Source: Rickettsiales bacterium
GTDB taxonomy: Bacteria > Pseudomonadota > Alphaproteobacteria > Rickettsiales > SXRF01
DNA length: 36,696 bases
Direction: 5' to 3'
Assembly (NCBI GenBank): GCA_021299465.1
Contig: JAJTHB010000027.1
Span: forward strand, 1-36,696
The translations under genes and the position numbers were made by a program. Positions 27,680-34,753 of this stretch are shown here, in pieces. Numbering within the stretch: the first letter of the stretch is position 1; each line of letters begins with the position of its first letter. Below the pieces are notes generated by a model. It had not been told where the DNA came from. It searched no databases and worked only from the letters and a program-made list of their open reading frames with translations.

Positions 27680-28474
27680 CTAGCGCACCGCCTGAAGCAA
27701 TGGCTCCGCTGATTCTTCTTCGTCTTCGTTGCCTGCCAGCTCCATATCAGAATGCCTGAGGATGGCATCAATGCGCGTTAGCAAATCATGGCCACTTTCA
27801 CGGATATGTTTTGCATATTCAAGATATTGTGGGTTGCCAAGGTTGCCAAGAACCTGTGCTTCCATCATTTGTGCGAAGCCGATCACGGCGTTGAGCGGCG
27901 TACGCAGGTCGTGGCTCATGTTCGCAAGGAACTCCGACCGCGCGCGTAGCGCCAGCTCGGCTTCCAGCTTGGCTTTTTGCAGTGAATTTTGAATCTGGAT
28001 GCTGTCATGAACATTTTCCATCACGCAGACAATCTCCTTTGAATCAGCGGCATGCCTGCCGTGAATGAGAAACAAATACCAGTAATAGCTGCCATCGCCA
28101 TGGCGCATCTTGCAACGGAAGGCGACCGGCTTGCCTTTCTGCTGATCGCGCTCGGCCAGTAGCGACATCAGACGTTCACGAAAATCATCATGAACATAAT
28201 CAACAAAGTGACTGCCGTGGCAAAGTTCCGGAATATTGCCAGTCAGCGTGCCGAAGTTAGGCGACAGGTAACCACATTTACCCTCAGGTGTCAGAAGGCA
28301 GAGGATTTGCGTGCCATACTCAGTGAGGTAATTATACTTATCTTCTGGGGCGAAATACTGTTCGGGGGTAGGTGGCACGCTAAGTTGCGGAGCTGCATCA
28401 GCACTGGCCTCTGGTGTGTGAACCATACCAGCCATGGTTTTCCAATAGCTTGACCAAAAGTCCCAATAATTCAA
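27680..28474 (-). CDS. PAS-domain histidine kinase-like protein lacking the ATPase domain
   Basis: A PAS domain spans about residues 50-160 (QILCLLTPEGKCGYLSPNFG, GDGSYYWYLFLIHGR), followed by a linker helix and a HisKA dimerisation domain with phospho-acceptor His188 in FLANMSHDLRTPLNAVIGF. Only 76 residues remain after this His, with no N, G1 or G2 boxes of a HATPase_c domain. It cannot phosphorylate itself in the standard way and may be a phosphotransfer or dimerisation partner, or a truncated kinase. No signal peptide is visible. The start is TTG 28474 with AGGGG ahead; the ATG 42 bases inside is an alternative. Confidence 0.85.
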   Translation of the reverse strand: MNYWDFWSSYWKTMAGMVHTPEASADAAPQLSVPPTPEQYFAPEDKYNYLTEYGTQILCLLTPEGKCGYLSPNFGTLTGNIPELCHGSHFVDYVHDDFRERLMSLLAERDQQKGKPVAFRCKMRHGDGSYYWYLFLIHGRHAADSKEIVCVMENVHDSIQIQNSLQKAKLEAELALRARSEFLANMSHDLRTPLNAVIGFAQMMEAQVLGNLGNPQYLEYAKHIRESGHDLLTRIDAILRHSDMELAGNEDEEESAEPLLQAVR

Positions 28475-28485
28475 ACGATACCCCT

Positions 28486-28606
28486 ACAATTTATCTAAAA
28501 TTGTATCTATCGTTTACACATTCTTCATTTTTGATGCACTAACTATATGTAGTTTCGTGTTTAGGTTATTCATTATATCTTGTGTTGTTGCAAAACTACA
28601 ACAACA
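28486..28606. promoter_or_regulatory. A+T-rich region with two inverted repeats upstream of the PAS-kinase gene
   Basis: ACAATTT (28486-28492) / AAATTGT (28498-28504) lies 12 bases ahead of the kinase start and could be an operator. TGTTGTTG (28583-28590) / CAACAACA (28599-28606) has 8-bp arms around an eight-base loop. Both are candidate protein-binding or RNA hairpin sites; neither has a T-run. The 28475-28644 stretch contains no gene. Confidence 0.45.
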
Positions 28607-28644
28607 AGTGGTTGTGGATAAGATCTAGATGTAGTTTAATGAAA

Positions 28645-28724
28645 GTTGCGTAGGTTTCGCAGGTTTCGTAAGTTGCGGAGGTCAATGTCATACGAAACAT
28701 ACGAAACTTGCGCAACCTCCGAAA
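28645..28724. repeat. Inverted nonamer arrays after grxC (4 + 4 units)
   Basis: Four tandem nonamers occupy 28645-28680 (GTTGCGTAG, GTTTCGCAG, GTTTCGTAA, GTTGCGGAG). After eight bases, four nonamers in inverse orientation occupy 28689-28724 (CATACGAAA twice, CTTGCGCAA, CCTCCGAAA). Read on the minus strand the second array has the same GTTTCGNAG-like consensus. The second array ends two bases past the grxC stop codon. The layout equals the heptamer pair after tpiA, with a different unit. Confidence 0.85.
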
Positions 28725-28726
28725 CC

Positions 28727-28987
28727 TTATTTTAGCAGTCCATCCAGCTTGCCCGCCGCATCAAGCGCATAGAGATCATCACAGCCACCGACATGCGTTT
28801 CACCAATAAAAATCTGCGGTACCGTGCGTTTGCCGTTTGATTTAGAAAGCATCTCCTGCTGAAGCTTTTCATCGTGGGTAATGTCAATTTCGTTGATTTG
28901 GGACTCGACGCCTTTGCGCTTCAGAAGGTTCCGCGCTTTCACGCAGTAAGGGCAATAATCTTTGGTGTAGAAGGTAATAGCGGGCAT
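28727..28987 (-). CDS. grxC: Glutaredoxin 3
   Basis: Glutaredoxin reduces disulfides and glutathione adducts in the cytoplasm with glutathione. The active site is CPYC (Cys12, Cys15), and the GSH-binding TVPQIFIG loop and GGCDDLYAL are present. Length 86 is normal for GrxC. It lies 23 bases after queG on the same strand and is probably cotranscribed. An inverted nonamer array follows its stop directly. Confidence 0.95.
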   Translation of the reverse strand: MPAITFYTKDYCPYCVKARNLLKRKGVESQINEIDITHDEKLQQEMLSKSNGKRTVPQIFIGETHVGGCDDLYALDAAGKLDGLLK

Positions 28988-29010
28988 ATTTTTCCTTTCT
29001 CTTATCTATT

Positions 29011-30072
29011 CTATCTAGTTTGCGAGTTTAATTCTTCAAGCGCCCAGCTTGCCATTTCAGCCACCAGCGGTGAGGTGTCGGACAGCAGTGGCGTGATATC
29101 GCTAATCAGGCGTTGGTCAGCGCTATTACCCGCTGCCACCAATACATTCCTGATAAAACGATCCCGTCCGATGCGCTTGACCGGCGATTTTCTAAACAGC
29201 GCGCGAAACGCGGCATCATCCAGCTGTAATAACTCTGATAAAAGCGGCGCTTCAAGTTCACGGCGCGGATGATAGGCCATTTCCTGACTTGTTTTTGCGA
29301 ATTTGTTCCACGGGCAGATGGCGAGGCAATCATCGCAGCCATAGATGCGGTTGCCGATTGCCTTTCTGAATTCCAGAGGAATTTGCCCTTTATGCTCGAT
29401 GGTCAGGTAGGAAATGCAGCGGCGCGCATCGAGTTTTCGTTCGGCTGTGAAGGCGTTGGTGGGGCAGATGTCAAGGCAGGCGCGGCAGGTGCCGCATAAG
29501 TCCCCGCGCAGGCGGGGACCCTGTAGGTCATTCAGGTTCCCCGTTTTCGCGGGGATATCAATAGAGGTAAAAATACTCCCCAGAAACAGCCAGCTGCCAA
29601 ACTCGCGCGAGACGAGGCAGGTATGCTTGCCCTGCCAGCCGATGCCCGCCGCTTCCGCAAGGGGCTTTTCCATCACCGGCGCGGTGTCAACAAACACCTT
29701 CACCTCACATTCAAATTCCTCGGCAACCCAACGCGCAAGCTGCTTCAGCTTTTTTTTGATGACATCATGGTAATCTTCATTCTGCGCATAGCAGGAGATG
29801 TTGCCGATTTTTTTTTGCGCGAGTCTATCAAGCGGGTTCGTTTCGGGCGCGTAATTATGACCAACGACGATAATCGACTTCACCTCCGGCCACATCGCCT
29901 TTGGGTCAGCGCGCCAGCTGGCCTTTTCTGCCATCCAGCCCATATCGCCGTGGTGGCCGCTAGCTAAGAATTCACTGAGGCCTTGCGCCGCGGAGGCAGG
30001 TAAGTCTGGAGAAGTGAAACCAACTGCATCAAAACCCAGCGATTTCGCTTTTTCAGAAATCAGGATCTTCAT
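29011..30072 (-). CDS. queG: Epoxyqueuosine reductase
   Basis: QueG reduces epoxyqueuosine to queuosine in tRNA wobble positions, using cobalamin and two 4Fe-4S clusters. The cluster motifs are CGTCRACLDICP and CDDCLAICPWNKF; family markers include YFIG-like KEHTCLVSREFGSWLFLG as WQGKHTCLVSREFGSWLFLG. A HEAT-like C-terminal part follows (VLVAAGNSADQRLISDITPL). Between IPAK and CGTC there are about a dozen extra residues, encoded by a palindromic element (29500-29555), compared with the usual short link. The start overlaps the end of gst by 20 bases. It is still open, so it is presumably functional. Confidence 0.95.
   Translation of the reverse strand: MKILISEKAKSLGFDAVGFTSPDLPASAAQGLSEFLASGHHGDMGWMAEKASWRADPKAMWPEVKSIIVVGHNYAPETNPLDRLAQKKIGNISCYAQNEDYHDVIKKKLKQLARWVAEEFECEVKVFVDTAPVMEKPLAEAAGIGWQGKHTCLVSREFGSWLFLGSIFTSIDIPAKTGNLNDLQGPRLRGDLCGTCRACLDICPTNAFTAERKLDARRCISYLTIEHKGQIPLEFRKAIGNRIYGCDDCLAICPWNKFAKTSQEMAYHPRRELEAPLLSELLQLDDAAFRALFRKSPVKRIGRDRFIRNVLVAAGNSADQRLISDITPLLSDTSPLVAEMASWALEELNSQTR
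29500..29555. repeat. Palindromic element inserted in frame within queG
   Basis: GTCCCCGC (29500-29507) / GCGGGGAC (29512-29519) is a perfect 8-bp hairpin with a four-base loop, and CCCCG (29539-29543) / CGGGG (29550-29554) is a second hairpin. Together they encode the extra residues TGNLNDLQGPRLRGD just before the first Fe-S motif of QueG. This resembles the in-frame palindromic elements known from Rickettsia genes. Confidence 0.75.
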
Positions 30073-30721
30073 AATAAACGGGAGGTCTTACGCCAGGCAC
30101 ACGCTCAGTTAAAATACAGCGCATTGATGGGCGCGATTTCACGAGCGCATACCAGCTATGGGCGGTTTTATTATAATCCCACGGCACATCGCCGGTGTAA
30201 TCAATCGCTGAGAGATGCGCCGCTGCCGCAAGATCGGCAAGGGTTAGCGTATCGCCGGCGAGGAAATAACGCTCACCAGCGAGATAGCCGATATAATCGA
30301 GGTGGTAGAGAAGGTTGTGCTGGCCTTGACGAATGGCGGCGGAATTTGGAGCGCCTTGCCCAAAATAATGTTTGAACGCTTTTTCAAATAAGATGTTTTG
30401 TGTCACCTCATGGTCAAATTTATGGTCAAACCAATCAACGAGCCTGCGTACTTCCGCCCGCTCAGCGGCGTTTCTGCCAAGCAGGCAAATGCCGGGGTAA
30501 TTTTCTTCCAGATATTCGCTGATGGCATAAGCGCCCGACAGGGCAAAGCCGTTATCCTCCACTAAAATCGGCAGATCAGCTGCCGGCGACAACGCAAACA
30601 GGTCGAGCTTCCGATCCCAAGGATTTTCATTGATGAGTTCGAATTCAAGGGATTTTTCTTTGAGCATCAGGCGTATCTTGCGGCAAAAAGGCGATAGTGC
30701 CGTGTGATAAAGCTGTCTCAT
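30053..30721 (-). CDS. Glutathione S-transferase family protein
   Basis: The N-terminal thioredoxin-like domain begins MRQLYHTALSPFCRKIRLML, with Ser10 and Cys13 where GSTs place the catalytic residue, and has the cis-Pro in ADLPILVEDNG and the ESXA-like SGAYAISEYLEE. The all-helical C-terminal domain follows (FLAGDTLTLADLAAAAHLSA). Length 222 is normal. The substrate is unknown. The start ATG overlaps the stop of the S23 gene (ATGA), and its end overlaps queG by 20 bases, so all are cotranscribed. Confidence 0.9.
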   Translation of the reverse strand: MRQLYHTALSPFCRKIRLMLKEKSLEFELINENPWDRKLDLFALSPAADLPILVEDNGFALSGAYAISEYLEENYPGICLLGRNAAERAEVRRLVDWFDHKFDHEVTQNILFEKAFKHYFGQGAPNSAAIRQGQHNLLYHLDYIGYLAGERYFLAGDTLTLADLAAAAHLSAIDYTGDVPWDYNKTAHSWYALVKSRPSMRCILTERVPGVRPPVYYEDPDF

Positions 30722-31107
30722 AGTTTGGGCTTTGTGGTTTGTTTATTGTGCTTTGTAAGCGATTGTAACAGACCCATCAGCATTTTGCCAATATCGGATA
30801 AGATGACGATCAAAGTATCATAACCATTCTTATCCAGATATTCACGACGTTTTGAGATAATGACTTGAGTTCGTAGTTCAGCGAGTGATCCTCTGGCAAT
30901 ACTTATGAACTGTGCGTATTCTTTTCTGCTACCTCGTGCGCTTCCTTCGGCAATATTTGATGCGATAGAAACGGCTGCTCGCCTCATTTGAGATGATAAA
31001 CCAAACAGCTCATGCTTTGGGAATCTTTCGGTTAGTGTGTAGATCATATCAGTCAGTGTTATCGCTTTTCTCCATACCTCCAAATCCTCAAAGCTCTTGA
31101 TCGTCAT
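30718..31107 (-). CDS. Four-helix-bundle protein of the S23 / 23S rRNA intervening-sequence family
   Basis: The 129 residues match the S23 (IVP, TIGR02436-type) family: SFEDLEVWRKAITLTDMIY, RFPKHELFGLSSQMRRAAVS, IASNIAEGSARGSRKEY and SIARGSLAELRTQVIIS. These proteins were first found in insertions of 23S rRNA genes and are related to the Avd accessory protein of diversity-generating retroelements; their role is not known. Here the gene is not in rRNA but lies between an NDUFA9-like gene and gst, enclosed by inverted heptamer arrays. The C-terminal tail TKHNKQTTKPKL is translated from the left array. No ribosome binding site is obvious. Confidence 0.92.
   Translation of the reverse strand: MTIKSFEDLEVWRKAITLTDMIYTLTERFPKHELFGLSSQMRRAAVSIASNIAEGSARGSRKEYAQFISIARGSLAELRTQVIISKRREYLDKNGYDTLIVILSDIGKMLMGLLQSLTKHNKQTTKPKL
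30724..30758. repeat. Heptamer array, gst side of the S23 insertion
   Basis: Five tandem heptamers with consensus TTTGTGC: TTTGGGC, TTTGTGG, TTTGTTT, ATTGTGC, TTTGTAA. The array encodes the C-terminus of the S23 protein on the minus strand and ends three bases before the gst start codon. It is the inverse of the array at 31111-31145. Confidence 0.85.
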
Positions 31108-31110
31108 ACG

Positions 31111-31145
31111 CTAACTACAAAGCACTAAGCACACATCACAAAGCA
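31111..31145. repeat. Heptamer array, NDUFA9-like side of the S23 insertion
   Basis: Five tandem heptamers on the plus strand: CTAACTA, CAAAGCA, CTAAGCA, CACATCA, CAAAGCA. On the minus strand these read with the same TTTGTGC consensus as the array at 30724-30758. The array contains the final codons and TGA stop (31136-31138) of the NDUFA9-like gene and stops three bases before the S23 start codon. Confidence 0.85.
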
Positions 31146-32074
31146 CTTGTTTTTTTAGAGTAGCGGGCGAGATAGCCGGGCACGATGGTTTCCACTGCTG
31201 TTGGTGTGATGCCAAGATGCGCAAAGCTTTTAGCGCCAGAGCTTACGACATTGTCATATTTCAAAAGCCGAACTTGATCGCGCGTTAGCGGCGGTTTGGG
31301 AAGGATCTCAGACACCGCCCCCATCACACCGGCGAGCGCATAAGGCAGCGTCATCAGGCAGCGCTTCCTGCCAGTCGTTCGCAAGATATACTCCAGAATC
31401 TCGCGGAAACTATAAACGCGCGGGCCACCCAGCTCATAGGTTTCGCCCATGGTGCTTTCATCATTCAGGCAGGCTTCCACCGCCGCCGCGACATCATCCA
31501 CATAAACCGGCTGAAATTTGGTATGGCCGCCGCCGATCAACGGCAGGGCAGGGGCAAGCGTTGCCATCTGTGCGAACTGGTTAAAAAAGTTGTCCTCTGG
31601 CCCGAACACCACGCTCGGGCGCAGGATGGTCGCTGCGGGGAACGCCGCCTGCACAGCTTTTTCGCCGAGCAGTTTGGTGCGCGCATAGGCCGAATTGGCC
31701 GCGTGGTCAACGCCGAGCGAGGAGATCTGGATAAAGCGCTCCGCGCCGCTGTCCCGCGCCATTTGCGCTAGTATTTCAGCACCTTTGGCATGAAGATTTG
31801 TGAAGTTCTGCTTGCCGGATTCAAAGAGCACGCCGACCAAGTTAATGACGGCAAAGGAGCTATCCAGCCTGCCCCTCAGCGTCTCGGGTTTCGCAAGGTT
31901 GCCCGCCACCAGTGCGATCTGGCCGACATCGCCCGCGGTCTTCAGGTGCGCCGCTGCGTCAGGATTTCGGCAGATGATACGCAGGCGGTAACCGGCCTTC
32001 GCCAGCCGCCGGACAACATAGCGGCCGAGAAATCCGCTGCCGCCGATGAGGGTGATGATGGGTGTGTGAGTCAT
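31136..32074 (-). CDS. NAD(P)-binding epimerase-like protein of the NDUFA9 (complex I-associated) type
   Basis: The Rossmann motif ITLIGGSGFLGRYVVRRLAK starts the protein, and the atypical short-chain dehydrogenase pattern follows, with INLVGVLFESGKQNF, IQISSLGVD, SAYARTKLLGEKAV and ILRPSVVFGPEDNFFNQFA. The last two patterns are typical of the NDUFA9-like group, homologues of a mitochondrial complex I subunit common in alphaproteobacteria. ATG 32074 is chosen: it opens directly on the Rossmann fold; a TTG 36 bases earlier is an alternative. The stop codon lies in the heptamer array at 31111-31145. Catalytic role is unproven. Confidence 0.88.
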   Translation of the reverse strand: MTHTPIITLIGGSGFLGRYVVRRLAKAGYRLRIICRNPDAAAHLKTAGDVGQIALVAGNLAKPETLRGRLDSSFAVINLVGVLFESGKQNFTNLHAKGAEILAQMARDSGAERFIQISSLGVDHAANSAYARTKLLGEKAVQAAFPAATILRPSVVFGPEDNFFNQFAQMATLAPALPLIGGGHTKFQPVYVDDVAAAVEACLNDESTMGETYELGGPRVYSFREILEYILRTTGRKRCLMTLPYALAGVMGAVSEILPKPPLTRDQVRLLKYDNVVSSGAKSFAHLGITPTAVETIVPGYLARYSKKTSAL

Positions 32075-32167
32075 GGGTGTTAGATTAAGCGGGATAATGG
32101 CTGATGGCAAGCTTCAAGAAACTAACACAAGCATTGACAAAACAACCTTAGATGGTTTGATGTTTAT

Positions 32168-32545
32168 GTGCAAATTTCCAGACGAAAGATCATCGCTTTT
32201 CTGATAACGGCTCCGCTAGCTGGCAGCGCTGTTTTCCTTAGTCGACCGTTTTTTTCTGACGACAATAAAATATCTGACATTTTTGGTGCTGAATTATATA
32301 ATATTGAAATTGGAAAAACAGCGCATCAGAAGTTTTTTAAAAGTAATAATTTAGACGAGCTGAAAGATAACTTCTTATCTAAGCTACCTGTATATTATCA
32401 TTTATTCCCTGGTCTAGCGCTACGAAAAGCAATGAAAGATGATTATTGGAAAGGCGATACAATGATCGTCAAAGGGTGGGTGCTTGCGCGCAGTTTGATT
32501 TTGCTGAGTGTCATAGCTTATCTTGAGGGTAATCATGTTCGTTGA
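32168..32545 (+). CDS. Tat-signal protein, possible small subunit of the GMC oxidoreductase
   Basis: From GTG 32168 the N-terminus reads MQISRRKIIAFLITAPLAGSAVFL, a twin-arginine-type signal (S-R-R-K-I-I). The remaining 95 residues contain VKGWVLARSLILLSVIAYLEG near the C-terminus. This layout recalls the small Tat-exported subunit (gluconate 2-dehydrogenase subunit 3 type) that pairs with GMC flavoproteins; the match is weak in sequence but strong by position, because its stop overlaps the start of the GMC gene by 11 bases. It may carry the signal for export of the complex. Local DNA is A+T-rich. Confidence 0.6.
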   Translation: MQISRRKIIAFLITAPLAGSAVFLSRPFFSDDNKISDIFGAELYNIEIGKTAHQKFFKSNNLDELKDNFLSKLPVYYHLFPGLALRKAMKDDYWKGDTMIVKGWVLARSLILLSVIAYLEGNHVR

Positions 32546-33998
32546 TGGCAGATCGCTTAACGGCGAAAGTATGAGTGCAGATGTGTGTGTCGTTGGTGGC
32601 GGTGCTGCTGGTATTGCCATTGCCATGCGACTTAACAAAACTGATACCAATGTTATCATGATTGAAAGTGGCGGATTTGAGCCCGACAAGGCAACTCTTG
32701 ATCTTAACAAGGGTAGTTCAGTTGGGCTGCCTTACTCCACAGAGACCACCCGACTGCGCTGGTTTGGCGGCACAACGAACCACTGGGAAGGCATGTGCGC
32801 GCCACTGACTGATATTGACTTTGAAAAACGCGACTGGATTCCTCACAGCGGCTGGCCCATCAAGCGAAGCGACCTTGATGAAGGATATAAATGGGCCGCA
32901 AAGTTTCTTAATCTTAGCGGAACTGGAACCGATGATTTTTCAGTACCCCAGGACATAATACCCAACCCAGGAACCTTGTCATTTGGTTGCTGGCGCTTTG
33001 CCCACAACCTATCGCTTGGTGAGGTATATCGAAAAACACTAGAAGAATCGCAGAATGTCAGAATATTGCTTCACTCGAATGTCATCGATATTCGTTTGGT
33101 CGATGAATTAAACAGTGTGAGCGAACTAAAGGTTGCAACATTGTCAGGCGCCAGATTTTCTGTGCGCGCAAAGAAATACATTTTGGCATGCGGTGGCATT
33201 GAAAATGCACGCCTCCTCCTCGCATCGAATTCTCAGATGCAGTACGGCATCGGGAATGGTTATGACCAGGTGGGACGATATTTTATGGAGCACCCGCATA
33301 ATGATGTTGGAACTTTTTATTCAAATCACACTCAGTTAAATAAATTATTTATGCTCGACTTCAAAAGAGTTAGGGGTTTGAGAGCTGTAAATACCGATAT
33401 AGTATCTAATGGCAAGCATGCGGTTTTAAATATTGTTAGCTCAATAAAAACAATGGAGTCTTTCGGTGTAGGTTCTGGATCGCTAGTAATTAATGCTAGT
33501 AGTCAATTTACTGGTCACATAGCACAAACAAAACAGCTGACTCAAATACACAAGATTTTTCCATATAAAACCTATACTTTGTTTACCAGAACGGAACAGG
33601 TTCCGAATCCCTACAGTCGGGTTCTGCTATCAAACCTAACGCGTGATGAGCTTGGTGTTCCAAGGATCTCTGTAGATTGGAGGATTACTGAACAAGACTG
33701 GAGAACGATACAAGTGCTTGTAAAAAAATTCTCTGAAACGGTATCCTCAAGCGGACAAGGGCTAGTAAAAATTGCTGATTGGTTATCCGATTCGTATAGA
33801 TGGCCAAAGCACACTTGGTTTGGTTGTCATCATATAGGAACAACTCGCATGTCTGAAAACCCTCAAAATGGAGTGGTCGATAAAAAATTTAGGGTTTATG
33901 GAACCAACAACCTGTTCATAATTGGTAGCTCGGTATTTCCTACTGCTGGATCAGCAAACCCGACACTAACTGTCATAGCTATTTCACGCTTATTATAA
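32535..33998 (+). CDS. GMC-family FAD oxidoreductase
   Basis: The FAD fold ADVCVVGGGAAGIAIAMRL opens the protein, followed by RLRWFGGTTNHWEGMC (the GMC signature region), AKKYILACGGIENARLLLAS, and a C-terminal domain with WFGCHHIGTTRMSEN and PTAGSANPTLTVIAIS, placing the catalytic His and Asn of the family. The group includes gluconate, fructose and other sugar or alcohol dehydrogenases. ATG 32535 follows GAGGG at good spacing; a TTG ten bases earlier is rejected. Length 487. The partner upstream has a Tat signal. No cytochrome c subunit is present, so the electron acceptor is unclear. The A+T-rich composition suggests transfer. Confidence 0.9.
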   Translation: MFVDGRSLNGESMSADVCVVGGGAAGIAIAMRLNKTDTNVIMIESGGFEPDKATLDLNKGSSVGLPYSTETTRLRWFGGTTNHWEGMCAPLTDIDFEKRDWIPHSGWPIKRSDLDEGYKWAAKFLNLSGTGTDDFSVPQDIIPNPGTLSFGCWRFAHNLSLGEVYRKTLEESQNVRILLHSNVIDIRLVDELNSVSELKVATLSGARFSVRAKKYILACGGIENARLLLASNSQMQYGIGNGYDQVGRYFMEHPHNDVGTFYSNHTQLNKLFMLDFKRVRGLRAVNTDIVSNGKHAVLNIVSSIKTMESFGVGSGSLVINASSQFTGHIAQTKQLTQIHKIFPYKTYTLFTRTEQVPNPYSRVLLSNLTRDELGVPRISVDWRITEQDWRTIQVLVKKFSETVSSSGQGLVKIADWLSDSYRWPKHTWFGCHHIGTTRMSENPQNGVVDKKFRVYGTNNLFIIGSSVFPTAGSANPTLTVIAISRLL

Positions 33999-34002
33999 TA
34001 AT

Positions 34003-34043
34003 CAAAAAATAAATCCCCCATGATTTTTTAGTTCATGGGGGAT
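34003..34043 (-). terminator. Intrinsic terminator for the minus-strand Cys-rich protein gene
   Basis: An 11-bp perfect stem ATCCCCCATGA (34013-34023) / TCATGGGGGAT (34033-34043) with a nine-base loop is followed on the minus strand by a T-rich run (TTTATTTTTTG). On the plus strand no T-run follows. It sits between the two convergent genes and best serves the gene at 34067-34537. Confidence 0.85.
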
Positions 34044-34066
34044 CAAAAAACTAAACTAACAGAACC

Positions 34067-34537
34067 TTATGTAATTGGAGTGCACAAAGCAGGCTGAAAA
34101 GGAGCCGTGGTAGGACACTTGCAGGTTCTAGATTTGTTATCCCTATGTTTAAATTTGTATCCATCGGGACACTTAGCATTTATATCAAAGTTCTGACACA
34201 TGAAGTTTGCTGTGTTCTGAGAATCACCACCGCAATCTCTGTAGTCCCCTTCACACGTACCTGTCCAGTCCGGCCTTGTATCACTTGAAGATTCACTCTT
34301 GTTTGCAGAGCTTTTTGCTGCGAGCGCCTGAATTTGTTCGTTAAGCGAGCAAGTATCTCCTTTAACGATTGCCCTTGCTTTAACATCACCTGATTTAACG
34401 ATTGCGCTTGCTTCAACATCACCTGAACCAACAGGAACTGACTTAGCCTGCGCAGGAATAGATGCTGAACAGATTGATAAAAACCCGAATGCTGTTGATA
34501 AAATACAGTATTTAAAAATCTTTCTGCTATTAATCAT
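34067..34537 (-). CDS. Secreted Cys-rich hypothetical protein with an 11-residue tandem repeat
   Basis: A Sec signal peptide (MINSRKIFKYCILSTAFGFL, cut after AQA near residue 31) is followed by two copies of the unit SGDVxAxAIVK (encoded by 34361-34426) and a Ser-rich linker. The C-terminal 70 residues contain eight cysteines in all in the mature protein (from DTCSLN to ALCTPIT), suiting four disulfides. I recognise no family. AGGAGG lies ahead of the ATG, a strong ribosome binding site. It has its own terminator and so is a single-gene unit, probably secreted or surface-exposed. Confidence 0.75.
   Translation of the reverse strand: MINSRKIFKYCILSTAFGFLSICSASIPAQAKSVPVGSGDVEASAIVKSGDVKARAIVKGDTCSLNEQIQALAAKSSANKSESSSDTRPDWTGTCEGDYRDCGGDSQNTANFMCQNFDINAKCPDGYKFKHRDNKSRTCKCPTTAPFQPALCTPIT
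34361..34426. repeat. 33-bp tandem repeat inside the Cys-rich protein gene
   Basis: Two adjacent 33-bp units (34361-34393 and 34394-34426) differ at only two positions. They start TTTAACGATTGC and end ACATCACCTGA. The unit length is a multiple of three, so copy number can change without breaking the frame. Confidence 0.9.
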
Positions 34538-34602
34538 TGTGATTGCCCTCCTAGTGTTGTTTATTTTATTAAATTCAATTTACTCAAAAAACTTTAATCA
34601 TG

Positions 34603-34617
34603 ACAGTAAATTACTGT
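34603..34617. promoter_or_regulatory. Perfect palindrome upstream of the Cys-rich protein gene
   Basis: ACAGTAAATTACTGT has 7-bp arms around one base, 65 bases upstream of the start codon of the minus-strand gene. It is a plausible dimeric-repressor or activator site. The 34538-34753 stretch is A+T-rich and otherwise appears non-coding. Confidence 0.45.
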
Positions 34618-34753
34618 AACACTGAATTTTTGCGATGCTCAAATGATAAAGCAACCATCATTTTAAAAACTCATCATCAGCAAATCCTCAACTTACATAC
34701 TAGCGATAATATGTTTCATTTTGATTACGATTGTATGAAATTTTTGTTACAAA

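Noticed and set aside
31108-31150. CRISPR-like array at the heptamer repeats
   Set aside because: Units are seven bases without unique spacers, and no cas genes are present.
32134-32166. TTGACA promoter for the Tat-signal gene
   Set aside because: The -35 match at 32134-32139 is perfect, but no -10 box lies at a suitable distance, so I do not list it.
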